Source of the DNA: Ignavibacteriaceae bacterium
GTDB lineage: Bacteria; Bacteroidota; Ignavibacteria; Ignavibacteriales; Ignavibacteriaceae
Length of the DNA: 9,260 bases
Assembly (NCBI GenBank): GCA_019912505.1
Contig: JAIOIM010000233.1
Span: forward strand, 1-9,260
Reading direction: 5' to 3'
Below, in pieces: positions 1 to 5,871 of the stretch. Every line of letters starts with the position of its first letter. The stretch's first letter is position 1. A program made the position numbers and the translations under genes. The notes beneath the pieces were generated by a model. That model ran no database searches. It was not told where the DNA came from and was given only the letters and a program-made list of their open reading frames with translations.

Positions 1-1247
1 TCTTCGAATCTTGGATTATCTGAAGTGACAATTACTTTTGTGCTCAACTCGCTGGCAATCTTCCCCATTATCGGTCGTTTTGTTTTATCACGATTTCCAC
101 CGCACCCGAAGACAGTATAAATTGGTCTTTCGGTTTTCACAAGTTCGTTCAAAGCCTGTAAAGTTTTTTCCAAACTATCTGCGGTGTGCGAATAATCTAT
201 AATTGCTTTCTTATCGCCGCTGCCGATAACTTCAAATCTACCCGGTACCTGATTAGTATTTTTTATACCCCTCATTGCTGTCTCATAGCTAATACCCAGG
301 GCAGTAGTTACCGTAAAAGCTGCCGCTGCATTGTAGGCATTAAATTCGCCAATCAATTTTGTAAATAAAGGATATTCAACTCCCTTAGTTTTCAAATTAA
401 ATTTTGTGCCCTCAATATTGTAACTTATGTTGCTTATGCAATAATCCGATGCGGTATGCTGCCCGTAAGAAAGTAGTTTTGCTTTGCAGCCGTCAACAAA
501 ATTACTGCTGCTTTTATCATCCAAATTATAAATTCCAAAAGATGTGTCGGGCAGTTTGTTGAACAATATTTTTTTCGTTTCGAGATAGTTATTAAAAGTC
601 TTGTGAAAATCAAGATGATCCGAAGTTATATTTGTAAATACTCCAGCGGCAAATTCTAAAGCATGTACACGGTTTAATACAAGCGAGTGTGAGGAAACCT
701 CCATTATAGCGTATTCGCAACCGGCTAAGCTCATTTTATTTAGAAGTTCATTTAAGTCATTTGACTCGGGCGTAGTTAATAATGAAGGAAGTTCTTTTTC
801 TCCAATCATATTAACAATTGTTCCTACAAGTCCTGTTTTGTAACCGGCAGCTTCGAGAATACTTTTTATAAAATAAGTTGTTGTTGTTTTTCCGTTTGTT
901 CCGGTGACCCCGATAAGTTTTAATTTTTTTGAAGGCTCATTATAAAAACAATGCGAAATTTCTGCTAAGGCTTTACGGCTGTCGTCAACTTCAATTTTTA
1001 CCACATTGGAATTGGCAAAAACTGAATCATCTACATTTTCACGAGCATCAATAATAACCGCCGCTGCACCGTTGTTTACTACATCGCCAATGAATTTATG
1101 CCCGTCAACATTAAATCCTTTGATAGCAACAAATACAAAATTTTCACCAACTTTTCTTGAGTCGCTTGTAATTCCGGCAACAGTCTTTTCGATATTGCCG
1201 ATTACTTTTATAAAGTTTACGCTATTTAGTAGATAACTTAATTTCAT
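1..1247 (-). CDS. murE: UDP-N-acetylmuramoyl-tripeptide synthetase MurE (3' end cut off by window edge)
   Basis: Cytoplasmic Mur ligase that adds the third amino acid to UDP-MurNAc-L-Ala-D-Glu in peptidoglycan precursor synthesis, using ATP. I translated 415 codons from the ATG at 1247. The ATP-binding P-loop GVTGTNGKT is at residues 113-121. The central domain holds EVSSHSL and an NYLETKKILF segment in which K225 aligns with the carbamylated lysine of the family. DNPR at residues 410-413 is the motif associated with meso-diaminopimelate rather than L-lysine addition. Family members are about 480-500 residues, so roughly 70-90 C-terminal residues lie beyond the left edge. The ATG shares one base with the ftsI stop (TAATG), so translation is probably coupled. 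The ribosome-binding site is weak. No frameshift is seen. Identity is firm; the mDAP substrate is inferred from the motif. Confidence 0.97.
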   Translation of the reverse strand, partial: MKLSYLLNSVNFIKVIGNIEKTVAGITSDSRKVGENFVFVAIKGFNVDGHKFIGDVVNNGAAAVIIDARENVDDSVFANSNVVKIEVDDSRKALAEISHCFYNEPSKKLKLIGVTGTNGKTTTTYFIKSILEAAGYKTGLVGTIVNMIGEKELPSLLTTPESNDLNELLNKMSLAGCEYAIMEVSSHSLVLNRVHALEFAAGVFTNITSDHLDFHKTFNNYLETKKILFNKLPDTSFGIYNLDDKSSSNFVDGCKAKLLSYGQHTASDYCISNISYNIEGTKFNLKTKGVEYPLFTKLIGEFNAYNAAAAFTVTTALGISYETAMRGIKNTNQVPGRFEVIGSGDKKAIIDYSHTADSLEKTLQALNELVKTERPIYTVFGCGGNRDKTKRPIMGKIASELSTKVIVTSDNPRFE

Positions 1248-3253
1248 TAGTATACTTCTGTACCATCTACAGATATTTCTTTACAATCCAAACGGCATTT
1301 CATCCCTTCGTGCAAACGAGTTCCGGGCTCAACACTTTGATTTACAATTTTGCCGCTACCGATAACTTCATAATTAATACCTAATTGGGTTAACAACAAA
1401 ATACCATCCCTCAAAGAATGGTTTGTTAAATCGGGCATCATTTTGTTTTTAAGAATATTTTTTGCCGAAGTAAAAGGTTTAGCAAGATTGTTTGTATGTT
1501 TTATTTTTATATCATTTTTGTCATCAGATTGATTAACCGCATATTTTATTTCATAGTTTGTCGTTTCCTTTTTAAGGAATTTATTTACATCCGAATCAAC
1601 TATTCTCTTAGCCACTTCTTTAAATATAGGGGCAGCAACCGCGCCTCCGTATCTGCCAAGCGTGGGTGAGTTAACCAATACAAGACAAACTACTTTAGGA
1701 TTTTCTACCGGAAAAAATCCGATGAATGAGGAATTATACTCTGCTTTCGAATAACTGCCGTCAATCAATTTTTGTGATGTGCCGGTTTTTCCGCCAACGC
1801 GTACTGTGCTGATTGCAGCATTTTTTCCGGTGCCACGCTCTACTACAGCAGCAAGTAGCTCGCGCATTGTGTGGGATGTTTCTTCTGAAATTACTCTTCT
1901 GACCTGCTTAGGCATTGATTCTGTTACTACAACACCGTTTCGTTTTATCTGTTTTTTTACAAGAAGAGGTTCATACAGAATGCCGCCGTTGATGATAGCC
2001 GAATAAGCTGCTGCAAGCTGCAACGGCGTTACCGAAATTTCATAACCGAATGAGACAAAAGTTTTAGTTAATGATGTCCAATTATTCGGTTTTTTCAGAC
2101 TGCCTTTAGCCTCGCCGGGCAGTTTTGATGCTGTATAATTACCAAATCCAAAACCCCGTACATACTTATAATACAATTCATCATCAATCCGCTGCACAAG
2201 TTTTGAAATTCCTATATTACTCGATTCTTCTATTACACCTTTTACTGTAAGTTTATTATTGTTGTGCGAGTCGCGTATGTAAACATTTTTAAATTTGTAT
2301 GTTCCGTTTTCAACATTAATAGTTTCATCTAACCGGCAAAGGTTTTGATCCAATAACGAAGCTATGGTTATTGCTTTGAATGTTGAGCCGGGTTCGTAAG
2401 TATCGGTTACAGACCTATTGCGTCTATCATCATCACTAAATTTTGAATAACTGTTCGGGTTATAATCTTTTTTATTTGCAAGTGCTAGAATCTCTCCGGT
2501 GTTCGGGTCCATAATAATACCTACGGCTGATGTTCCGCCGTACTTAGTTAACCCGTTGTCTAATTCTTCTTCAATAATTGATTGATAAGATTTGTTAATT
2601 GTTAGGAAAAGATTATCTCCGGGAACCGCCGGTTTGGCTTCTTCTTCGGAAACTAAAATAGTTTCGCCAAGAGCATTTTTTTCAACAAGCCTAAGTCCCT
2701 CTTCACCTTTTAGAATATCGTCATACGCACGCTCAATTCCATTCGTGCCGGAATATTCTGTGTTAATGTAACCTAAAACATGGGATGCAAGATTCTCATA
2801 CGGATAAATTCTTGATGGATCCTCTGTTGAGTAAAGCCCTGCGGCTCTAAAGTTTTTTAACAGTAATGCTTTTTCGCTCGAAACTTTTTCCATCAAACAG
2901 ATGTGTTTTTTTTCTGTTTGCATTAAGCTTAAATAATAAGTTTGGCTCTTGCCGAATACTTCGGAAAATTTGCGTGCAATTTTTTCTTTTACTTTAAACT
3001 TTCTGTTTTTGTTGGCTAATTTTATATCCACGTAAAATGAAATATCGTTTTTATTGTAAACAAGCAGAAGATTATTGCGGTCGAAAATTAAACCCCGTTC
3101 AGGGCGAATCCTTTCGGTAGACATTTGCTGACGCTGCGCCTTATAAGTATATTCTTCGTGCTTCAATACTTGAATTTTAAAAAGCTGAAAAACAAGCACG
3201 AAGAAAAACAGCACAACGAGAGTTGAGACAACAAGTACTCTGCCGTTACTCAT
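1247..3253 (-). CDS. ftsI: Peptidoglycan D,D-transpeptidase FtsI (PBP3-type) with C-terminal PASTA domain
   Basis: Division-specific class B penicillin-binding protein that cross-links septal peptidoglycan outside the inner membrane. The 668 residues comprise a short N-terminus, a membrane anchor at about 6-27, the dimerisation/pedestal region with RPERGLIFDRN at 50-60, and the transpeptidase domain. The catalytic motifs are all present: STFK at 290-293 (nucleophile S290), SSN at 344-346, and KTGT at 489-492. After a polar linker rich in Lys and Asn (about 555-603), residues about 604-658 (PDLTNHSLRDG to VEPGTRLHEG) form a single PASTA domain. E. coli FtsI lacks this domain, but it is common in Gram-positive and many FCB-group homologues. 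The start ATG overlaps the end of ftsL by 8 bases and has GGA about 8 bases upstream. It sits between ftsL and murE, as in classical dcw clusters. Confidence 0.97.
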   Translation of the reverse strand: MSNGRVLVVSTLVVLFFFVLVFQLFKIQVLKHEEYTYKAQRQQMSTERIRPERGLIFDRNNLLLVYNKNDISFYVDIKLANKNRKFKVKEKIARKFSEVFGKSQTYYLSLMQTEKKHICLMEKVSSEKALLLKNFRAAGLYSTEDPSRIYPYENLASHVLGYINTEYSGTNGIERAYDDILKGEEGLRLVEKNALGETILVSEEEAKPAVPGDNLFLTINKSYQSIIEEELDNGLTKYGGTSAVGIIMDPNTGEILALANKKDYNPNSYSKFSDDDRRNRSVTDTYEPGSTFKAITIASLLDQNLCRLDETINVENGTYKFKNVYIRDSHNNNKLTVKGVIEESSNIGISKLVQRIDDELYYKYVRGFGFGNYTASKLPGEAKGSLKKPNNWTSLTKTFVSFGYEISVTPLQLAAAYSAIINGGILYEPLLVKKQIKRNGVVVTESMPKQVRRVISEETSHTMRELLAAVVERGTGKNAAISTVRVGGKTGTSQKLIDGSYSKAEYNSSFIGFFPVENPKVVCLVLVNSPTLGRYGGAVAAPIFKEVAKRIVDSDVNKFLKKETTNYEIKYAVNQSDDKNDIKIKHTNNLAKPFTSAKNILKNKMMPDLTNHSLRDGILLLTQLGINYEVIGSGKIVNQSVEPGTRLHEGMKCRLDCKEISVDGTEVY

Positions 3254-3575
3254 ATTTTTCCAAAAGTATTTTATTAATCATTTCTATTTTTTCTTTACTT
3301 ACATATTTTATTTCAGCCGGTTGTTCCGGCTTTACCATGTTTAGCTCTTTAAGCGCTACCTCCATTATTCTTTCCTCTGCAGAATAATTTTGAAGCTCGG
3401 CAATAATGTCAATACGCGCATTCCTTAGTGCGCTCAGTTTCTCTTCACCGGCAAGTTTTTGTTTTGCCAATATTTCATTTTCTAACTTTACACCTACAAA
3501 ACCAAGAACAAGCAGTGTAAGTGCTATAATTACAAAAAGAGCATAAAGAATAAATGGCTTTGAACCTTTTTTCAA
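3246..3575 (-). CDS. ftsL: Cell division protein FtsL (TTG start)
   Basis: Small bitopic divisome protein that, in the family, links FtsB/FtsQ with FtsW-FtsI at the septum. The 109 residues have a short basic cytoplasmic tail (MKKGSK), one membrane helix at about 8-29, a charged periplasmic coiled-coil stretch at about 31-75, and the segment ERIMEVALKELNMVKPEQP at 68-86, which matches the usual FtsL ending. Sequence conservation in FtsL is low, so topology, length and position between rsmH and ftsI carry much of the call. The start codon is TTG, in a TTGA overlap with the rsmH stop. An in-frame TAG lies about 30 bases upstream with no ATG or GTG between, so TTG is the only sensible start. GGA lies a few bases upstream. 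Start by coupled reinitiation is likely. Confidence 0.9.
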   Translation of the reverse strand: MKKGSKPFILYALFVIIALTLLVLGFVGVKLENEILAKQKLAGEEKLSALRNARIDIIAELQNYSAEERIMEVALKELNMVKPEQPAEIKYVSKEKIEMINKILLEKYE

Positions 3576-4498
3576 ATTTTTTCCGCTGCTCTCAGTTTTG
3601 CACTTCTTGCTCTAAAGTTAAGTGCTACTTCTTCGTCAGAAGGAAGAACCGGTTTCTTTGTAATTATTTTTAGCCGCTGTTTTTTATCGCACATACAAAT
3701 CGGAAAATCATTCGGACAGATGCAGCTAAGAGTTTCATACTTAAACTTCTCTTTTACTATACGGTCTTCAAGTGAATGATAAGTAAGTATTACAAGTCTG
3801 CCATTCTCATCAAGCAAATCAACAGCTTTATCAATAAAATTTTTTAGTGTTTCAAGTTCATCATTTACATAAATACGAAATGCCTGAAAGACTCTTGATA
3901 ATGTTTTATTCCAAAATTTTTGAGGCGTAATTTCTTTTATAATTTCTACAAGTTCGCCAGTTGTGGATATCGACTTTTTTTCTCTAAGAATGCATATTTT
4001 TTTAGCAATCTGCCGGGAGTTTTTTTCTTCACCGAATTGGTAAATTATATTTGCTATGTTTTCTTCTGTGAAAGAATTTAATATGTCTGCAGCGTTTACC
4101 ACTCGCGTTTTGTCCATTCTTAAATCTAATTTTGCATCGCTTCTATATGTAAAACCCGACTCCGGATTGTCCAACTGAAAAGAAGACACGCCCAGGTCGG
4201 CAAAGATACCGGTGAATTTATCAACCGACTCAATCTTTGAAATAATGTCAATCTGAGAAAAATTTAAATTGTAGAGTTTTACTCTCTTGTCCGTTTCAAA
4301 TTTTTTTTTTGAAAAATCGAAAGCATCTTTATCAACATCGGCGGCAATCAATAAACCATTCTCATTCAAGCGCTGAAGTATGCCGGAAGAATGTCCACCG
4401 AAACCGAGAGTCCCATCAAAATAAACGCCTGATGGGTTGGTAATTAAATGCGACAAAGATTCATTAAACAAAACGGGAACATGATGATTATCCATCAT
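3572..4498 (-). CDS. rsmH: 16S rRNA (cytosine-1402-N4)-methyltransferase RsmH (MraW)
   Basis: SAM-dependent enzyme that methylates N4 of C1402 in the ribosomal P site of 16S rRNA. The 308 residues match the usual length of about 300-315. Visible family motifs in order: HVPVL at 6-10, the SAM-binding glycine loop DGTLGFGGHS at 28-37, DLGVSSFQLD at 101-110, GFTYRSDAKLDLRMD at 115-129, FGEE at 155-158, RVFQAFRIYVNDEL at 202-215, and YHSLEDRIVK at 240-249. A cysteine cluster (C259, C261, C268, C270) and the C-terminal RARSAKLRAAEK close the protein. The ATG overlaps the mraZ stop by four bases (ATGA); a second in-frame ATG follows immediately at 4495. Its place after mraZ is the conserved start of the dcw operon. 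Confidence 0.97.
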   Translation of the reverse strand: MMDNHHVPVLFNESLSHLITNPSGVYFDGTLGFGGHSSGILQRLNENGLLIAADVDKDAFDFSKKKFETDKRVKLYNLNFSQIDIISKIESVDKFTGIFADLGVSSFQLDNPESGFTYRSDAKLDLRMDKTRVVNAADILNSFTEENIANIIYQFGEEKNSRQIAKKICILREKKSISTTGELVEIIKEITPQKFWNKTLSRVFQAFRIYVNDELETLKNFIDKAVDLLDENGRLVILTYHSLEDRIVKEKFKYETLSCICPNDFPICMCDKKQRLKIITKKPVLPSDEEVALNFRARSAKLRAAEKI

Positions 4499-4932
4499 CC
4501 CGCCATTACTTTTGCTGCAATCTGTTCATAGGTTTCCGGCGATTGGTTTATGTATTCTTCAAAAACCTGCGGATTCCATAATTCTATTTTTGTAAGAGCA
4601 CCGAGAATAACAATTTCTTTTTCAATTTGGGCGTGTTTGAGAAGTTTTTGAGGAATAAGTATTCTCGACTGAGAATCCCATGTATCCTCTGCAAGGTCTT
4701 GAGATATCGTTCTAATAAAGCGCGCTTTTTCTGGTTCAAACTGATTGAGTTGTAACATTTTTGCTTCGAACTCGCTCCATAAATCTAATGGGTAGAGATC
4801 GATGCAGTTCACCGTTCCTTTGACCAAAACAAAATTGTTGTTTGCTTCCGCCGAAACGTGCTTGCGCATTTTTGCCGGAATGCTAAATCTGCCTTTTGCA
4901 TCAACTGTATGTAAAAAATATCCTCTAAACAT
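4495..4932 (-). CDS. mraZ: Transcriptional regulator MraZ
   Basis: DNA-binding regulator, first gene of the dcw operon; characterised MraZ proteins form rings that bind tandem TGGNN boxes in their own promoter. The 145 residues carry two SpoVT/AbrB-like halves, each with the family signature: DAKGRFSIP at 11-19 and the degenerate second copy DSQSRILIP at 86-94. The N-terminus MFRGYF is the usual one, supporting this ATG. The ribosome-binding site is poor (only AAAAG before the ATG). The stop overlaps rsmH by four bases. Three boxes of the expected type lie 28-52 bases upstream of the start, so autoregulation is likely. In studied species MraZ may repress or activate the cluster; the sequence does not say which applies here. 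Confidence 0.96.
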   Translation of the reverse strand: MFRGYFLHTVDAKGRFSIPAKMRKHVSAEANNNFVLVKGTVNCIDLYPLDLWSEFEAKMLQLNQFEPEKARFIRTISQDLAEDTWDSQSRILIPQKLLKHAQIEKEIVILGALTKIELWNPQVFEEYINQSPETYEQIAAKVMAG

Positions 4933-4959
4933 CTTTTCAACTATAATTTAAATATTTTG

Positions 4960-4984
4960 CGCCACTTTTCCCCACTACACTCCA
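4960..4984 (-). promoter_or_regulatory. MraZ operator: three TGGNG boxes at 10-base spacing
   Basis: Read on the minus strand, this is TGGAG-N5-TGGGG-N5-TGGCG. Each box is five bases and each spacer five, so the boxes fall on the same face of the helix about one turn apart. This is the known MraZ binding pattern. The first box begins directly after the -10 hexamer, so the operator covers the likely transcription start and the first transcribed bases. Bound MraZ should therefore interfere with polymerase at this promoter. The pattern is seen directly; function is inferred from the family. Confidence 0.88.
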
Positions 4985-5013
4985 AAGTAAATCAATTTTT
5001 TCACGAATGTCAA
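4985..5013 (-). promoter_or_regulatory. dcw operon promoter upstream of mraZ
   Basis: On the minus strand TTGACA (5013-5008, a perfect -35 hexamer) is followed by a 17-base spacer and TTACTT (4990-4985) as -10. The -10 is weak by the E. coli standard. It runs into TTTG (TTACTTTG), which is reminiscent of the Bacteroidota -7 element TAnnTTTG, though not an exact match. It sits immediately upstream of the MraZ boxes and 52 bases before the mraZ ATG. Start point not determinable from sequence. Confidence 0.7.
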
Positions 5014-5049
5014 GAATTATTTTGCAAAAAATGCTTTGCCGCTCCACCA

Positions 5050-5063
5050 GTTTCTTAAGAAAC
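5050..5063. repeat. Perfect 14-bp palindrome GTTTCTTAAGAAAC
   Basis: A perfect inverted repeat with no loop, 37 bases upstream of the dcw -35 element. The lack of a loop argues against an RNA hairpin and fits a dimeric protein binding site. It lies between two oppositely oriented GGTGGAG motifs: CTCCACCA at 5042-5049 and TGGTGGAG at 5097-5104. No regulator can be named. Confidence 0.5.
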
Positions 5064-5087
5064 ATACCGTAACAACAAGTTTAATAA

Positions 5088-5103
5088 TGAAGTTAATGGT
5101 GGA
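5088..5103 (+). repeat. Left arm of an imperfect inverted repeat (TGAAG-TTAATGGTGGA)
   Basis: The 16 bases recur, inverted and with two extra bases inserted, at 5717-5734. The 11-base core TTAATGGTGGA is exact. The two arms are about 610 bases apart and enclose both the tRNA-Thr gene and its decayed copy. The left arm overlaps the MraZ-box-like pair. It may be chance or the trace of a rearrangement. Confidence 0.4.
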
Positions 5104-5114
5104 GTAAAGTGGGA
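5100..5114 (+). promoter_or_regulatory. Second MraZ-box-like pair (TGGAG-N5-TGGGA), plus strand
   Basis: TGGAG (5100-5104), five bases, then TGGGA (5110-5114). This is the same box type and spacing as the mraZ operator, but it points the other way and is about 115 bases further upstream. Fifteen of the first 18 bases agree with the start of the mraZ operator (TGGAGT..AGTGGG.A). Only two boxes are present. It could be an auxiliary MraZ site or chance; no gene starts just downstream on the plus strand. Confidence 0.35.
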
Positions 5115-5173
5115 AGATATTTTCTAAACAGGATAAAGCCGAGAAGGATTTTATTTTAGGGTGGTATTTTTAT

Positions 5174-5205
5174 AAAAAAAGATGCTCAATACTGAAAGGA
5201 AGCAT
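5174..5205 (-). terminator. Weak terminator-like hairpin after the decayed tRNA
   Basis: On the minus strand ATGCT and AGCAT can form a 5-bp stem around a 14-base loop, followed by C and a run of seven T (5180-5174). It begins 17 bases past the 3' end of the tRNA-Thr relic. The stem is short and the loop long, so termination is only a possibility. Confidence 0.3.
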
Positions 5206-5221
5206 ACTTTAAAAAGAGAAG

Positions 5222-5294
5222 AGCCACCTTCCGGAATCTAACCGGCGACCTACGCATTACGAATGCGTTACACTACTAACTGAGCTAATCACTT
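5222..5294 (-). pseudogene. Decayed tRNA-Thr(CGT) copy
   Basis: Aligns without gaps to the intact tRNA-Thr at 5611-5683, with 61 of 73 positions identical. The anticodon arm (ACGCA-TTCGTAA-TGCGT) is untouched. Six of the seven 5' acceptor bases differ, so the acceptor stem cannot form. Further changes are C65 to A (breaks the T-stem), C56 to A, G18 to A, C16 to T, A23 to T and C25 to T. Losing G18 and C56 removes the tertiary contacts that hold the D and T loops together. It should not work in translation. It could be a duplication relic, the remnant of a tRNA-targeted integration, or, less likely, an RNA reused for another role. Confidence 0.85.
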
Positions 5295-5304
5295 AACATG
5301 TTAA
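5293..5304. repeat. Perfect 12-bp palindrome TTAACATGTTAA
   Basis: It lies exactly where the 5' end of the decayed tRNA copy would begin, overlapping its last two positions. It replaces the sequence that would normally lead into the acceptor stem, so it may mark the breakpoint where homology to the intact tRNA ends. Meaning unknown. Confidence 0.4.
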
Positions 5305-5610
5305 CAACCAGATAATACTCCGCATTCAGGTTCAAAAGTTTCCCCACCCTATTTGCAAATATAACTATTTTAGTTTTTCATTTATACGAACACAAACAGC
5401 CATGTAAGGCGCTTTAATGATGGATTGGAATAAAGAAACTTGGCAAAGTAATTCGATTGAGTTTGGTGTTATAAATTTGTCTTTTTTAAAGCAGCTTAGA
5501 CGGTGATTAACAAAAGTCATTTTCTCAAAAAAAAAGGGTGGAACCTTTTTCCGAATTAGAAATTAAAAGACAGGGTAAAACTTAAAAGTTGCGCTTGGGG
5601 TTTGTTGTTG
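5305..5610. other. Non-coding stretch between the two tRNA-Thr copies
   Basis: About 300 bases of AT-rich DNA with no credible gene. The longest start-led frame I noticed is 29 codons at 5417-5506 on the plus strand, with a poor ribosome-binding site and no recognisable motif. No integrase fragment, transposase fragment or CRISPR-like repeat is visible. The heptamer AGGGTGG occurs at 5536-5542 (plus) and 5344-5350 (minus), and again just outside at 5158-5164 (plus); this may be chance. The only structured element is the terminator-like hairpin at 5528-5551. Confidence 0.6.
5528..5551 (-). terminator. Candidate Rho-independent terminator downstream of tRNA-Thr
   Basis: On the minus strand AAAAAGG and CCTTTTT pair around the loop TTCCAC, and the T tract continues to nine T in all (5536-5528). 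It lies 60 bases past the 3' end of tRNA-Thr and would end transcription from the tRNA or from the whole HU operon. The stem has only two G-C pairs, so the call is tentative. Confidence 0.4.
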
Positions 5611-5683
<73 letters not shown>

Positions 5684-5707
5684 TTATAAAAGAAAAATGG
5701 TAAACAC

Positions 5708-5735
5708 AAAATAGTATCCACCATTAATTCTTCAA
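5708..5735 (-). promoter_or_regulatory. Possible tRNA-Thr promoter
   Basis: On the minus strand TTGAAG (5735-5730), a 16-base spacer and TATTTT (5713-5708), ending 24 bases before the mature tRNA. The -10 reads into TTTG (TATTTTG), as at the mraZ promoter (TACTTTG). The spacer overlaps the right arm of the inverted repeat. Confidence 0.4.
5717..5734 (-). repeat. Right arm of an imperfect inverted repeat (TGAAGAATTAATGGTGGA)
   Basis: On the minus strand this matches the plus-strand sequence at 5088-5103 over 16 bases, with a two-base insertion (AA) after TGAAG. It lies inside the putative tRNA-Thr promoter, so the likeness could be a shared regulatory motif rather than a mobile-element end. 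Confidence 0.4.
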
Positions 5736-5760
5736 AAAAGTAAATTAAAAATAAATCAGA

Positions 5761-5856
5761 CTATCTTATTTTTTTCTTGTGTCTGTTTTTTCTTAATCTT
5801 TTTTTCCTCTTGTGAGTTGCCATTTTATGACGTTTGCGTTTTTTTCCGCAAGGCAT
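5761..5856 (-). CDS. AURKAIP1/COX24-domain small basic protein, probable small-subunit ribosomal protein
   Basis: A 31-residue protein, MPCGKKRKRHKMATHKRKKR then LRKNRHKKKIR, with more than half of its residues Lys or Arg and no acidic residue. The core KRHKMATHKRKKRLRKNRHKK matches the short bacterial proteins annotated with the COX24 C-terminal domain. Relatives are structural parts of small ribosomal subunits (mitochondrial mS38 and a mycobacterial 30S miniprotein). Its likely role is therefore binding 16S rRNA in the 30S subunit. It is too short for most gene finders, but a strong Shine-Dalgarno GGAGGT (5867-5862) five bases before the ATG supports translation. It lies 15 bases after the TPR gene, probably in one operon with it and HU. 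The family call is confident; ribosome location is inferred from relatives. Confidence 0.88.
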   Translation of the reverse strand: MPCGKKRKRHKMATHKRKKRLRKNRHKKKIR

Positions 5857-5871
5857 ATCTTACCTCCGATG

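Noticed and set aside
186..368. 60-codon plus-strand open frame
   Set aside because: Lies wholly inside murE on the opposite strand; no ribosome-binding site or recognisable motif.
1006..1236. 76-codon plus-strand open frame
   Set aside because: Antisense to the murE N-terminus, which is clearly coding; a low-complexity Thr/Ser/Pro translation typical of a shadow frame.
1779..2006. 75-codon plus-strand open frame
   Set aside because: Antisense to the transpeptidase domain of ftsI, whose motifs are intact.
5417..5506. 29-codon plus-strand open frame between the tRNA copies
   Set aside because: Only a weak AAGG upstream, no known motif, and short enough to occur by chance in non-coding DNA.
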